DNA of 64,000 bases, taken from NCBI RefSeq assembly GCF_031626495.1, contig NZ_JAMQOJ010000006.1:62001-126000 (forward strand), written 5' to 3'. Below, piece by piece: positions 26,365-35,193 of this stretch. Position numbers and translations under genes: made by a program. The notes under the pieces were generated by a model. It was not told the origin of the DNA, made no database searches, and saw only the letters and a program-made list of their open reading frames with translations. The DNA is from Natrinema sp031626495 (GTDB lineage Archaea; Halobacteriota; Halobacteria; Halobacteriales; Natrialbaceae). The stretch's first letter is position 1; every line of letters begins with the position of its first letter.

Positions 26365-26377
26365 GTCCTATGAGGAC
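26365..26377 (+). terminator. Small hairpin after the Lrp/AsnC gene
   Basis: GTCCT-ATG-AGGAC begins five bases after the gene end and is followed by TTCTCTC. The stem is only five pairs, so this is a weak terminator candidate between two convergent genes. Confidence 0.25.
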
Positions 26378-26453
26378 TTCTCTCAGCGTCTCTAGTGGAG
26401 AAAACGGTAGCAATGTTGCGATAGATTAAACGACAGAAGATTGTGGCGCCTAC

Positions 26454-28307
26454 TTATCCTCGAACGGGCGGTTCGAACGCGATCGTATCGAACGTCGCGT
26501 CGACGGCGGATTCCGGATGAACTGTCGCGACCAAATAGTCGGTTTCGTCGGCGAAGTGGTCGACCAGTCTCTGCGTCCGTTCCGCGTCGAAAGCGCCCAG
26601 TGAATCCAGGACCAGCACCGGCGTGATCTCCGCGACGTCATACGTGATGAACCCGGCTAGCGCGAGCACCAGCCCGACCATCTCCCGCTCGCTCTCGGCG
26701 AGGTGGTCGAGAGAGTCCTGCTGGGTCTTTCCGTCGACCTCTCGGGCGATCACGAGTTCGAACTCGCCGTCGAGCCACACGCGCTCGATCCGCTCGAACT
26801 CGAGCGCGTCCAACAGTTCGTCCATCGTCCCGTTGAACACCTCTCGGAGTTCGCTCTCGAGGTTCTCGATCCGGTCGGTCAGCGCCGTGATCTCGTCGCT
26901 CAACTCCTCGATCTCGTCGCGTTTGCGTTCGATTTCCGCCTGCGTCTCTCGCAGCGATTCACACGTGTCTTCGAGCCGCTCGATCTCCCGCCGGAGCGTC
27001 TGGATTTCGACGCGCGTCTCCTCGATCTCCTCGGTGAGCGCCGACTGCTCGGAGCGCTGATCGGCCGCCTGTTCGGCGATCTCGTCGTCGAGTTCGTCGA
27101 GCCGGTCGCGAACGGTCCGGAGCTGGCTCCGCCGGTCGTCGAGCGAGTCGCGCCGACTCGCCAGCTTCTGCTCGACGTCTCGCTTCTCCGATTCGAGCTC
27201 CTGCAGTTTCGTTTCCGACCGCCGGACTTCCTCGATCTGTTCGGTTAGTTCGTCGATCTCGGGTTCGCGTTCCCGCTTTCGCCGCTTGTCTTCCTTGACG
27301 AGTTCCGTCAGTTCGTCGACCGTCTCATCCAAGTCCTCGAGGGGGGCGGAGCGGCCGCAGGTCCAGCAGGTCACCTCGTCGCCCATGAGGCCGGTATCGC
27401 GGCCGAGCGCGCCGGTGAACTCGGAGTCGAGCATCTCTCGATTCGCGGTCAGGACCGACTGCAAGACGTCGAGCCGTCGGGTCACGTCGTCGAGTTCGGA
27501 CCGGACGCTCTCGCGTTCTTGTTTGAGTTGCTCGAGATCGTTCGATTCGACGGCCTCCCGCGTCGATTCGATGTCGGCTTCGATCTCGGTTCCCCGTTCC
27601 TCGAGCCGGTCGATAGCGCTCTCGAGTTGCTCGATCTGCGTCTCGTGCTCGGTTTCGTCCGAGCGGAGGTCGGCTCGCTCGTCGCGGAGTTCCTGGAGGC
27701 CGTCATCGTCTTCGGTGCTGTCGGCCTCTTGCTCGTCGTAGAGTTCCTCGAGGGTCGTCTCGAGTTCGTCGAGTCGGTCGCGCTTTTCGGCGAGTTCGCG
27801 TTCGCGGTCTCCGAGGCGTTCGTCGACGTCGCCGGCCGATTCCACGTCGCCGGCGAGTTCCCGCTTCCGGCGCATCTTCGACGCGCGTTCCTCCTCGAGC
27901 GCCTCGATGTTCATCGGTTCCTTCAGTAGCGTCTCGATGTCTTCGTTGCGAGCGACGGCGCTCCTGAGGGAGTTCGTCTCCAGTAACGCCGCGAACCGCT
28001 CGAGGAGGGTGACGTCGTCGGAGTCGCTGATCCAGGCCTCACCGCTCGTTTCGACGCCGGCCTCGGTCCGGCGAGCGGTCCGTTCGACGCGCCGATCGCC
28101 GATCGAGAGCACTGCACGCGCCTCCTCGGTTCCGCTTCGGATCGGAACCGTCCTGGCTCCGAGAGCGAAGAGGAGGCCCTTGAGCAGCGAACTCTTGTTC
28201 GCTGCGTTGGGCCCCTGAATGAACGTCGTTCCCTCGGTAACCGAGATCTCTTTCCGTTCGATGCCACCGATGTTTTCGAGTTCGAGGTGTAGTGTTCGTT
28301 CAGACAT
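26454..28307 (-). CDS. Archaea-specific SMC-related ATPase (Rad50-like, zinc hook)
   Basis: 617 residues. The N-terminal nucleotide motif GPNAANKS (32-39) lacks the second Gly of a normal P-loop, a variant I recall in the haloarchaeal SMC-related family (pattern xNATNRTS). Residues about 130-540 are a long coiled coil interrupted at 314-317 by CWTC, a zinc-hook-like dimerisation turn. The Walker B region PVLVLDSLGAFD (563-574) has Ser in place of the catalytic Glu. Likely a DNA-structure or chromosome-organising protein of weak or altered ATPase activity. It starts two bases after the RdfA-like gene, so the pair forms an operon. The coiled coil is extremely Glu/Arg-rich. Confidence 0.85.
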   Translation of the reverse strand: MSERTLHLELENIGGIERKEISVTEGTTFIQGPNAANKSSLLKGLLFALGARTVPIRSGTEEARAVLSIGDRRVERTARRTEAGVETSGEAWISDSDDVTLLERFAALLETNSLRSAVARNEDIETLLKEPMNIEALEEERASKMRRKRELAGDVESAGDVDERLGDRERELAEKRDRLDELETTLEELYDEQEADSTEDDDGLQELRDERADLRSDETEHETQIEQLESAIDRLEERGTEIEADIESTREAVESNDLEQLKQERESVRSELDDVTRRLDVLQSVLTANREMLDSEFTGALGRDTGLMGDEVTCWTCGRSAPLEDLDETVDELTELVKEDKRRKREREPEIDELTEQIEEVRRSETKLQELESEKRDVEQKLASRRDSLDDRRSQLRTVRDRLDELDDEIAEQAADQRSEQSALTEEIEETRVEIQTLRREIERLEDTCESLRETQAEIERKRDEIEELSDEITALTDRIENLESELREVFNGTMDELLDALEFERIERVWLDGEFELVIAREVDGKTQQDSLDHLAESEREMVGLVLALAGFITYDVAEITPVLVLDSLGAFDAERTQRLVDHFADETDYLVATVHPESAVDATFDTIAFEPPVRG

Positions 28308-28309
28308 GG

Positions 28310-28894
28310 TTATTCATTGCAGCGACAGACGTAGCCGCGACGAATCGCTCGTTCGGCGGGGACGCGGGCGTGACAGTTCTCGCACTCGAGTTCGGCGGTG
28401 ACTGACACGGCGACATCGCCCCCGGCGGTCAATTGACCCTTATTCGTGAGCGATTGGACGGCCTCCGACATCTTCGAATCGGCGTGATTCCGGGCGATTT
28501 CGATCGCGTCCTGTTCCCACTCGCCGCTCGCGAGTTCGACGTCGGAGTCCAGACACTCCTTCAGATGGGTCCGGATTACGCCATAGGACACGAAGTCCTT
28601 CCGTAGTCGATCGATCGGGACGCCGGCGTTGGCCAGCTCCGTCGCGACTTCCTCTGCGATCGTCTCGTCCGATCGGAGCCGTTCGTACTTCGACTCGGCC
28701 TCGTCCCCCAGCGTCGAGAGGCCCGCGCGGTCCATCTCGCGGCGCAGCATGAGCGTGTTGAACCACTCTGCGAGCTGTCGATATCCCTTGCGTTGCGGTG
28801 GATCCGCCTGCCACTGCTCGAGCAACTCCTCCTCGTATCTGTCCATCCCGTACTCGTCTAATATTCGGCATACTTTACACCCGTATTCGCTCAT
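28310..28894 (-). CDS. rdfA: Rod-determining factor RdfA family protein
   Basis: 194 residues. GCKVCRILDEYGM near the start, RKGYRQLAEWFN in the middle and DFVSYGVIRTHLKECL match the haloarchaeal RdfA family, named for a Haloferax protein needed for rod-shaped cells. Two cysteines at the N-terminus (Cys6, Cys9) and CENC plus CRC at the C-terminus suggest a zinc site. A helix-turn-helix-like segment in the first half would allow DNA binding. It is coupled to the SMC-related gene, an arrangement I associate with this family in haloarchaea. Many paralogues exist per genome, so a cell-shape role for this copy is not assured. Confidence 0.78.
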   Translation of the reverse strand: MSEYGCKVCRILDEYGMDRYEEELLEQWQADPPQRKGYRQLAEWFNTLMLRREMDRAGLSTLGDEAESKYERLRSDETIAEEVATELANAGVPIDRLRKDFVSYGVIRTHLKECLDSDVELASGEWEQDAIEIARNHADSKMSEAVQSLTNKGQLTAGGDVAVSVTAELECENCHARVPAERAIRRGYVCRCNE

Positions 28895-28916
28895 TGGTCG
28901 TAGCTACGTCCGGGTA

Positions 28917-28926
28917 CAAATAAAAA
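28917..28926 (-). promoter_or_regulatory. TATA-like box for rdfA
   Basis: TTTTTATTTG on the minus strand centres 27 bases before the ATG at 28894. Confidence 0.55.
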
Positions 28927-28975
28927 CCCCGATTCGAGCAAGCTGCGGAAACGCTATTGATCGCGATCGGCGTCT

Positions 28976-30634
28976 TCAGTCGCTCGAGTCGGGACTCCGG
29001 ACTCGCTCTCGGAGCTCCGTCTTGACCACTTTGCCGACCGGATTCCGGGGGACCTCCTCGACGACCTCCAGCCGCTCGGGCCGCTTGTAGACGGCGACGT
29101 CGTCGCCCATGTACTCCGTGATGTCCTCGAGTCGGAGGTCTTCGCCCGACTGTGGCACTGCGAAGACCGCCACCCGCTCGCCCAGGTCTTCGTGCGGTTC
29201 GCCGACGACGGCGGCGTCGGCGACCTTCGGATGCTCGATGACGATGTTCTCGACTTCCTTCGCGCTGATGGTGAACCCGCCTCGGATGATGACGTCCTTC
29301 TTCCGGTCGAAGAAGCTCATGTAATCGTCCTCCTCGACCTGGAACAGATCGCCGGTGTAGAAGTAGCCGTCCGCGTCGAACGCGTCCGCCGTGAGCTCGG
29401 GCTGGTTGTAATAGCCGGCCATGAGTCCCGGGCCCTTGAACGCGACTTCACCGACCTCGCCCGGCTCGGTCACTTCCTCGCCGCTCTCGGGGTCGACGAT
29501 ACGGATGTCGACGGTATCGATTCGCGGGTCGTCGATACCCCAGTCGACGTCCTCGGCGAACCGCGGAAAGTCCGTCGCGCGCCGCTCGAGGGGCGTCGTC
29601 TTCGGACCGCTGATGGCCGACGTCCCCTCGTTCTGGCCCCAGATGTTGATGATCTCGATCCCCCACCGCTCGTTGAACTCCTGCATCGCCCACTCCGAGG
29701 GAGCGGCCGAGCCGGTCGTGATCGTCTCGACGTCGCTCAGGTCGAACTCGTCCACGTCGGGGTGTTTGAGCAACTGGTTCAGCATCGCGGGTACGAGGAT
29801 GGTGAACGTGACGCCCTCGTCCTGCATCTGCTCGACCATCAGCCCGAGGTCGATGGGGTGGTGAAGCACGAGCGTTCCCCGAGCGAGCAGCCACGGCACG
29901 TAATTGACGCCGAGCGCGGTCATGTTGACCAACGGCGCCGCACAGAGGACCACGTCCCCCTCGTTCATGTCACATAGCGGCGGCGTCGGGTTCGACTGCC
30001 AGTTGTTGTGCGTCATCGGGCACGCCTTGGGATCGGCGGTCGTCCCCGACGTCCACTGGAGGTTGAACACCTCGTTGGCACCGACCTCGACGTCGTCGAG
30101 CGCCGCGGTATCCGCGTCGGCGGTCGTAAACTCGCGAACGTCCGCGAACGAGATGACGTCCTCGAGCGTCGCCGACTCGTCGGCGAACGCCGTCGCCATC
30201 TCGACGTGGTCGAATCCGTTAAACTCCCGCGGCCCGACGTAGGCGACGGCCTCCGTCACGTCCACTACGTGCTCGAGTTCGTGTCGCCGCCACTGGATCG
30301 GCATGGGCGACAGGACGGCGCCCGCCCGGGCGACCGCCAGATACAACATGGCCAACTCCCACGTGTTTGGCAACTGCGCCACGACGAAGTCGTCCTTTCC
30401 AATGCCGCGCTCGCGAAGCGACGCCGCGACGGCGTCGACGGCGTCGGCGAACTCCGCGTACGTCAGTCGCTCGGGTTCCCGGTCGACCAACTCCGGCGTG
30501 TTCGGCGGATCGACGACGGCCGTCCGATCGGGATACCGGTCGACGGTGTCCGCGAACCGCTCGAGTAGCGTCTCGTCGCCCCAGGCGCCCGCTTCCTCGT
30601 ACCGTGCTATCTGCTCGGGATCGTGTAACTCCAT
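28976..30634 (-). CDS. AMP-forming acyl-CoA ligase
   Basis: 552 residues from the ATG at 30634 (MELHDPEQIARYEEAGAW). The A3 motif is WTSGTTADPKACP, slightly off consensus, and the C-terminal lysine loop is RNPVGKVVKTEL. The N-terminal EEAGAWGDETLLERF and the overall type resemble cyclohexanecarboxylate-, benzoate- and 2,3-dihydroxybenzoate-type ligases rather than acetate or long-chain enzymes. Activates an unknown carboxylic acid. The frame is open eight codons further, but MELHDP matches usual family starts. Divergent from the quinone-oxidoreductase-like gene at 30824. Confidence 0.88.
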   Translation of the reverse strand: MELHDPEQIARYEEAGAWGDETLLERFADTVDRYPDRTAVVDPPNTPELVDREPERLTYAEFADAVDAVAASLRERGIGKDDFVVAQLPNTWELAMLYLAVARAGAVLSPMPIQWRRHELEHVVDVTEAVAYVGPREFNGFDHVEMATAFADESATLEDVISFADVREFTTADADTAALDDVEVGANEVFNLQWTSGTTADPKACPMTHNNWQSNPTPPLCDMNEGDVVLCAAPLVNMTALGVNYVPWLLARGTLVLHHPIDLGLMVEQMQDEGVTFTILVPAMLNQLLKHPDVDEFDLSDVETITTGSAAPSEWAMQEFNERWGIEIINIWGQNEGTSAISGPKTTPLERRATDFPRFAEDVDWGIDDPRIDTVDIRIVDPESGEEVTEPGEVGEVAFKGPGLMAGYYNQPELTADAFDADGYFYTGDLFQVEEDDYMSFFDRKKDVIIRGGFTISAKEVENIVIEHPKVADAAVVGEPHEDLGERVAVFAVPQSGEDLRLEDITEYMGDDVAVYKRPERLEVVEEVPRNPVGKVVKTELRERVRSPDSSD

Positions 30635-30823
30635 GGACACTGTATATAGCCAACACATACCGTGATAGATGTTTTGCCCACCGACACCGCGCCGGTGAGG
30701 GAAACGAGCGTACGCGTCGACGACCGTTCTCTGCTCGCGTCGACGCTATTAAAGGCGCGAAGGAATCGCGACGTTCGTGGCCGGTCGGCCGCTGACCGAC
30801 GCTCACCACGGTCGACACTTATC

Positions 30824-31819
30824 ATGGTGCCGTCCGAATCGGTGGACGTGAACGCTATCGAAGTCGCAGAACACGGTGACAGTACCGTACTCAAACTCGT
30901 CGACAAACCGATCCCGGAACCCGAACTTGGCGAGGTCCGAATTCGGGTGGAGGCGGCGGGTATCAACTTCGCCGACGTCATGCAGCGCCGCGGCACGTAT
31001 CCCGGCGGTCCCGAACCACCGTACGTCCCCGGAGCGGAGGCCGCTGGAACGGTCGACGCGGTCGGAGAGGGCGTCGACGCCGAGGTCGGCGACCGGGTCG
31101 TCGCCATGCCTGGTGGCGGCGGGTACGCGGAGTACGTCACGGCGAGCGAAGAGTTGCTGTTCCCGGTCCCCGACGGAATGGGGTTCGCCGAAGCGGCCGG
31201 TTTTCCCGTCCAGTTTCTCACCGCTCATTCCTGTCTCTTCGAGTGGGGCGAACTCGAGGAAGGCGAGTCGGTGTTGGTCCAGGCGGCCGCGGGCGGAGTC
31301 GGGACGGCTGCTATCCAACTCGCCTCTCGGGCCGACGCGACGGTGTTCGGCACCGCGAGCACCGACGCGAAACTCAATCTCGCGGCCGACCTCGGTTGTG
31401 ATCACCCGATTAACTACACCGAGACGGACTTTCGCGACGTGGTCGACCGCGAAACCGACGGTGACGGCGTCGACCTCGTTTTAGAGAGCGTCGGCGACGA
31501 CGTCTTCGAGCGGAGCCTCGATGCGCTCGCCCACTTCGGTCGGCTCGTCACCTACGGCGTCGCCAGCGGCACTCCAGCGGCCGCCGAGAACAAGCGGCTG
31601 CTCTTCGAGAACAAGAGCGTCCGCGGCTTCCACCTCGGGCAGGCACTCGCGCGTGACCCGGCCCGGATCACGACGGCCGTTTCGGATCTGACGGTAGGGT
31701 TCTCGAGCGGCGACCTCGAGGTGATTGTCGGCAGTGATTTCGCGCTCGAGGACGCCGCGGCGGCTCACCGGTTCATCGAGGAGCGAAAGAGCACCGGGAA
31801 AGTCGTCCTGACGCCGTGA
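30824..31819 (+). CDS. Quinone-oxidoreductase-like medium-chain dehydrogenase
   Basis: 331 residues from the ATG at 30824 (a GTG follows directly). GINFADVMQRRGTYPGGP, PYVPGAEAAGTVDAVGEGV and AAAGGVGTAAIQLA (NADP-binding Rossmann turn) mark the QOR branch of the MDR superfamily; there are no structural-zinc cysteines. These reduce quinones or activated double bonds, including enoyl-CoA or enoyl thioesters, with NADPH. The frame runs 162 bases further upstream but that part is Arg/Ser-rich and not conserved-looking. Divergent from the ligase at 28976. Confidence 0.88.
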   Translation: MVPSESVDVNAIEVAEHGDSTVLKLVDKPIPEPELGEVRIRVEAAGINFADVMQRRGTYPGGPEPPYVPGAEAAGTVDAVGEGVDAEVGDRVVAMPGGGGYAEYVTASEELLFPVPDGMGFAEAAGFPVQFLTAHSCLFEWGELEEGESVLVQAAAGGVGTAAIQLASRADATVFGTASTDAKLNLAADLGCDHPINYTETDFRDVVDRETDGDGVDLVLESVGDDVFERSLDALAHFGRLVTYGVASGTPAAAENKRLLFENKSVRGFHLGQALARDPARITTAVSDLTVGFSSGDLEVIVGSDFALEDAAAAHRFIEERKSTGKVVLTP

Positions 31820-31968
31820 CGGTCGGTCTCTAGTCGAGCCATCTCCGGTCTCCGCCTCGACCGGAACGATCTAGCGGACGCGTTGTGACCACTCGAACCG
31901 CCGAACGAATCCGGGTCACGGATCGCCACGTCAGCGACGTCGACTCCACTCTTAGGAACGGCCGACAC

Positions 31969-31984
31969 GGACGGACGGACGGAC
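31969..31984 (+). repeat. Tetranucleotide repeat (GGAC)4
   Basis: Four perfect copies of GGAC followed by GGGC. Such short repeats can vary in copy number by slippage. Confidence 0.6.
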
Positions 31985-32008
31985 GGGCGTTACCTTCGGT
32001 TCCGCTGC

Positions 32009-32021
32009 TGATCTCAGATCA
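32009..32021. promoter_or_regulatory. 13-base palindrome
   Basis: TGATCT-C-AGATCA, perfect arms with a one-base centre, at the left border of the AT-rich block. Possible regulator site. Confidence 0.4.
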
Positions 32022-32066
32022 GATTTGATGAATTTAATCATTTAAATAAATCTCATATAAATTTAT

Positions 32067-32081
32067 ATTGCCGGCGGCAAT
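32067..32081. promoter_or_regulatory. 15-base inverted repeat
   Basis: ATTGCC-GGC-GGCAAT, perfect six-base arms, at the right border of the AT-rich block and 58 bases from the palindrome at 32009. Confidence 0.4.
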
Positions 32082-32304
32082 TTTGACGAGTTCTCTGTCT
32101 GTTCACGGATCAATTCGGATTTTATCGCCCAATTATCCCGGAATTCGACCGGATCGGTGAGTGTAGTTTCGATCGTTGGCCGTGACGGTAGCGAAGATAA
32201 ATTATAATTCAGTTCCGTATACTTCGCTCACGCGTCGTTGGGGAAGGTCGACAGTGATGATCGCGACCAGGCGGACCTCGACCGACCGTTGGCCTCGTAC
32301 TGCG

Positions 32305-32760
32305 TCAGTCGCTGCTATCGCCGCGGCCGCTCAGCCAGGGGTTATCGTCGGACTCGCTACCGCCCTCAGTCGACGAACGGCCGACCTTATAGACGCCGCG
32401 GGCGGTCGCCACGCACGTATCGTCCGCATCGCGGACTTCGATATCGACCGGCGCGACCTGTCCGCCGTGTCGAACGACGGTCGCGGTCGCCCGAAGGTCG
32501 CTCCGGACGGGTGCGAGGTAGTCGATGCGCATATCGATAGTCGGGCAGACTTCTCCGACGGCAGAGATAGCTGCCATTCCGCCGACGTGGTCCGCCAACG
32601 CGTAGGTGGCGCCGCCGTGTGCGATCTCGGTGTGCTGGTTCGAAGAGAGGTCGTCTCGAAACGGTAACCGCGCCTCGGCGCGGCCGTCTTCCGCCTCCAC
32701 CAGTTCGATGCCGAGGAGTTGGGCGAACGGATTAGAGTCCGTAATCGTGAACGGATCCAT
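32305..32760 (-). CDS. Hotdog-fold acyl-CoA thioesterase (PaaI type)
   Basis: 151 residues, a single hotdog domain. NQHTEIAHGGATYALADHVGG is the PaaI-type active-site region, where a His-Gly-Gly turn and the Asp of the following helix position water; MRIDYLAPVRSDL is the next strand. It hydrolyses acyl-CoA to free acid and CoA, often to rescue trapped CoA in aromatic or branched-acid pathways. It is convergent with the dehydrogenase at 30824 and divergent from the LLM gene at 32938. The last 20 residues are a poorly conserved tail. Confidence 0.88.
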   Translation of the reverse strand: MDPFTITDSNPFAQLLGIELVEAEDGRAEARLPFRDDLSSNQHTEIAHGGATYALADHVGGMAAISAVGEVCPTIDMRIDYLAPVRSDLRATATVVRHGGQVAPVDIEVRDADDTCVATARGVYKVGRSSTEGGSESDDNPWLSGRGDSSD

Positions 32761-32937
32761 CGAACGCGTCGACCACGTCGAGCGAGAAAAGTGTCCGGTT
32801 CGCGAACACCGATTCCGACTCGAGATACGGGCGAACGAGGTCGTTCTGCGCTGTCAGTCGATATGGCGGCGTAATCCGCGCACTGAACAGTCCGTTCAAC
32901 CGACTGGTTTTTCTGGTTTGATGGTGTGCTATGATCC

Positions 32938-33918
32938 GTGCCAACGGATTTACTACTGCCGCAGTCGAGGGGATCGAACACCGAACTGGCGGTTCGCGCG
33001 GAGGAACTCGGGTACGACGGCCTCTGGCTCGGCGAACTCTGGGGATCGAGTTCCGTCGTCGAACTGACCGACATCGCGAACCACACCGACACCGTCGACA
33101 TCGGCACGGCGATCGTCAACGTCTTCTCGCGAACGCCCGCCGTCCTGGCGATGACCGCCGCGTCGCTGGCCCGCGTCTCGGACGGCCGCTTCCGGCTCGG
33201 CGTCGGCACGTCGACGCGAAAGGCCGTCGAAGATCTGCACGGAATGGCGTGGAACGATCCGAACCCGGTCAGACGGGCCCACGAGACCATCGAACTCACC
33301 AAGGCGTTCCTCGAGGGCGATGGACGCGTCGAATACGAGGGCGAGATCTTCGACGTCCGGGATTTCCCGTCGCTGAACGTCGACGTTCCGATCTACCACG
33401 CGGCGCTCGGGAAGGCGAACCGGCGCGTCGTCGCCCGACTGTGCGACGGCTGGATTCCCCACAACGTTCCGTTCCCCGACCTCGAGGACGAGTTCGAGTA
33501 CATCGTCGAGCAGATGGGCGAAGCGGGACGCGACGCGACGATCGACGTCGCGCCGTACGTTCCCGCAGCCGTCAGCGACGATCCCGACGAGGCCAGGGAC
33601 ACCATTCGCGGTCACGTCGCGTACTACGTCGGCAACGGACGAGGGTACGAACGGGCGGTCGCACAGCGGTTTCCCGACGGCGCCGCTGCCGTCGCCGAGG
33701 CTTGGCGCGACGGCGATCGAGCGGCCGCCGCCGGAAACGTCACCGACGAGATGGTCGACGCGCTCGGCGTCGCGGGAACGCCCGGCCAAGCGCGCGACCA
33801 GTTCCGTGAGATCGCTGCCATCGACTGCGTCAGTCGCCCGATGGTGACCATCCCGAGCAACGCGGACGATCGGATCGTCGAACGGACTATCGAAGAGTTA
33901 GCGCCAGCGCGGTACTGA
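32938..33918 (+). CDS. Luciferase-like (LLM) oxidoreductase, probably F420-dependent
   Basis: 326 residues beginning at a GTG (no in-frame ATG nearby); a T-rich box at 32906-32916 sits at -27, supporting it. LLM features: EELGYDGLWLGELWG, AIVNVFSRTPAVLAMTAAS, SDGRFRLGVGTSTRKAVEDLH. It shares the VFSRTP and GVGTS loops with the LLM proteins at 20455 and 35395. Function within the acyl-CoA setting is unknown. Divergent from the thioesterase. Confidence 0.85.
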   Translation: MPTDLLLPQSRGSNTELAVRAEELGYDGLWLGELWGSSSVVELTDIANHTDTVDIGTAIVNVFSRTPAVLAMTAASLARVSDGRFRLGVGTSTRKAVEDLHGMAWNDPNPVRRAHETIELTKAFLEGDGRVEYEGEIFDVRDFPSLNVDVPIYHAALGKANRRVVARLCDGWIPHNVPFPDLEDEFEYIVEQMGEAGRDATIDVAPYVPAAVSDDPDEARDTIRGHVAYYVGNGRGYERAVAQRFPDGAAAVAEAWRDGDRAAAAGNVTDEMVDALGVAGTPGQARDQFREIAAIDCVSRPMVTIPSNADDRIVERTIEELAPARY

Positions 33919-33988
33919 GACCGGAAGCGACGCGGCGTCGAGCGCCGTTCCCCGGCCGATACTCGAGCCGGGTCCGACCCTCGAGTAT

Positions 33989-34483
33989 ATGACGGTGGCT
34001 CTCGATCCTTCGATCGTGAACAAAGTCACGATCACCGACGTCGACCGGCGCATCGACTCGGCGACCGTCTGCCGCCCGCTCACCGGTGCGTTGGACGCGT
34101 CGAACGTCGCGATCAATCACTACGAACTCGCGCCCGGCGATAGCTTCGCCTACGGATACCATGCCCATGACACGCAGGAGGAAGTGTTCGTCGTCACTTC
34201 GGGGACGGTGACCTTCGAAACCGAGGAGGGAGAGACCGTCGTCGAAGCGGGCGAGGCAATCAGGTTCGCACCGGGGGAGTACCAACAGGGAACGAACACC
34301 GGAGACGAACGAGTCGAAGCGATCGCTCTCGGTGCTCCACAGGACGGTGGCGGCCTCGACCTATTGTGCGACTGCGAAACCTGCGGCGAGCGCACGCCGC
34401 ACACGATCGAATGGTCCGACGACCGCGAGGCGAAACTGACCGTGTGTCTGGACTGCGGTGACCGGACTGGCCGGTTCGACTGA
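33989..34483 (+). CDS. Cupin-domain protein with C-terminal zinc ribbon
   Basis: 164 residues. Cupin motif 1 is YGYHAHDTQEEVFVVTSG (His-x-His and Glu metal ligands); motif 2 follows in the EAIRFAPGEYQQGTNTG region. The last 45 residues add CDCETCGER and CLDCGDR, two Cys pairs that form a zinc ribbon. A cupin plus zinc ribbon may be a small-molecule-binding regulator or an accessory protein; an enzyme is also possible. It sits between an LLM oxidoreductase and a PadR-type regulator. A second single-domain cupin is at 43819. Confidence 0.8.
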   Translation: MTVALDPSIVNKVTITDVDRRIDSATVCRPLTGALDASNVAINHYELAPGDSFAYGYHAHDTQEEVFVVTSGTVTFETEEGETVVEAGEAIRFAPGEYQQGTNTGDERVEAIALGAPQDGGGLDLLCDCETCGERTPHTIEWSDDREAKLTVCLDCGDRTGRFD

Positions 34484-34527
34484 CCCGCGGTCGAGGCTCC
34501 GAGCGCCGTGCTTGCTCCCAGAAGGCG

Positions 34528-34537
34528 CCTCCGGAGG
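34528..34537. terminator. Short GC palindrome between convergent genes
   Basis: CCTCCGGAGG, flanked by GGCG and CCGC. It could form a hairpin between the cupin and PadR-type genes, but there is no T-run, so this is weak. Confidence 0.2.
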
Positions 34538-34619
34538 CCGCGTTGCGATTCAGCAGGCTGCTATCGGGAACATGCCGAGTCAGAGCTTCGAGCAGCGGTC
34601 CCTTTTCGGTAGGCGTCCG

Positions 34620-35162
34620 TCATCGTTCCGAAACGCAGTCGATCTCGAGCGCGTCGAGCCAGTCGAGGAGCGCGTCGAGGACAAAGATACGAAGGAGTAT
34701 CAGGTCCCCGCGGTAGCCCGTGTCGACTGCGTCGTCGACCTCGGCTTCGTGGATTGATTTTACGTCCCCCAGTTCCTCTCGTGCGGTCCGTACCCGATCC
34801 GCGAGCGCGTCGATCTCTTCCCGTTGTTCGGGGAGCGGTAAGTGATGTAAGAAGCCCAGTTTCATCACTAACTGCGGTTGGAGCGGCGAACTCGAGAGAC
34901 CGTCGACCGGGTCCCGAAGCAACGACTGGAGCCGAGCGATTCCCGACTCGGTGATCCGGTACGTACCCCCGTCGGTGAGCGTGAGTCCGACGTGACCGGC
35001 TTCCTCGAGCCTCGTCATCGTGGGACCGAGGACGCCGGTGCTCGCACCCCAGTAGTTACCGAAGTTGTGCTGGAGGGTCTCGTGAACCGCTCGAACCGTT
35101 GCGGTCTCTTCTTCGGCCAGTACGCCGAGCGCGCCGAGCGTCGCGAGTTCACGTTGGTTCAT
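34620..35162 (-). CDS. PadR-type winged-helix transcriptional regulator
   Basis: 180 residues from MNQRELATLGALGVLAEE (ATG 35162); an in-frame ATG at 35195 is the alternative. The N-terminal winged helix reads GNYWGASTGVLGPTMTRLEEAGHV and GTYRITESGIARL, as in PadR/virulence-activator-like proteins; the C-terminal helical part (LPEQREEIDALADRVRTAREEL) would be the dimer arm. PadR proteins respond to small acids, often aromatic. Overlapping inverted repeats just upstream (35194-35220) look like its own operator. It is divergent from the LLM gene at 35395, a likely target. Confidence 0.72.
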   Translation of the reverse strand: MNQRELATLGALGVLAEEETATVRAVHETLQHNFGNYWGASTGVLGPTMTRLEEAGHVGLTLTDGGTYRITESGIARLQSLLRDPVDGLSSSPLQPQLVMKLGFLHHLPLPEQREEIDALADRVRTAREELGDVKSIHEAEVDDAVDTGYRGDLILLRIFVLDALLDWLDALEIDCVSER

Positions 35163-35193
35163 ACGGACAATGTCCGCGTCGGGCGTGATAAAC

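Larger units (their letters stand above)
31820..32304. other. 485-base gap between convergent genes with an AT-rich core
   Basis: Unusual for a region between two gene ends. It holds four GGAC repeats (31969-31984), a 13-base palindrome (32009-32021), a strongly AT-rich block (32020-32070), an inverted repeat (32067-32081) and an AT-rich promoter-like stretch at 32193-32210 reading toward the antisense strand of the thioesterase gene. No protein gene is supported. Confidence 0.55.
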
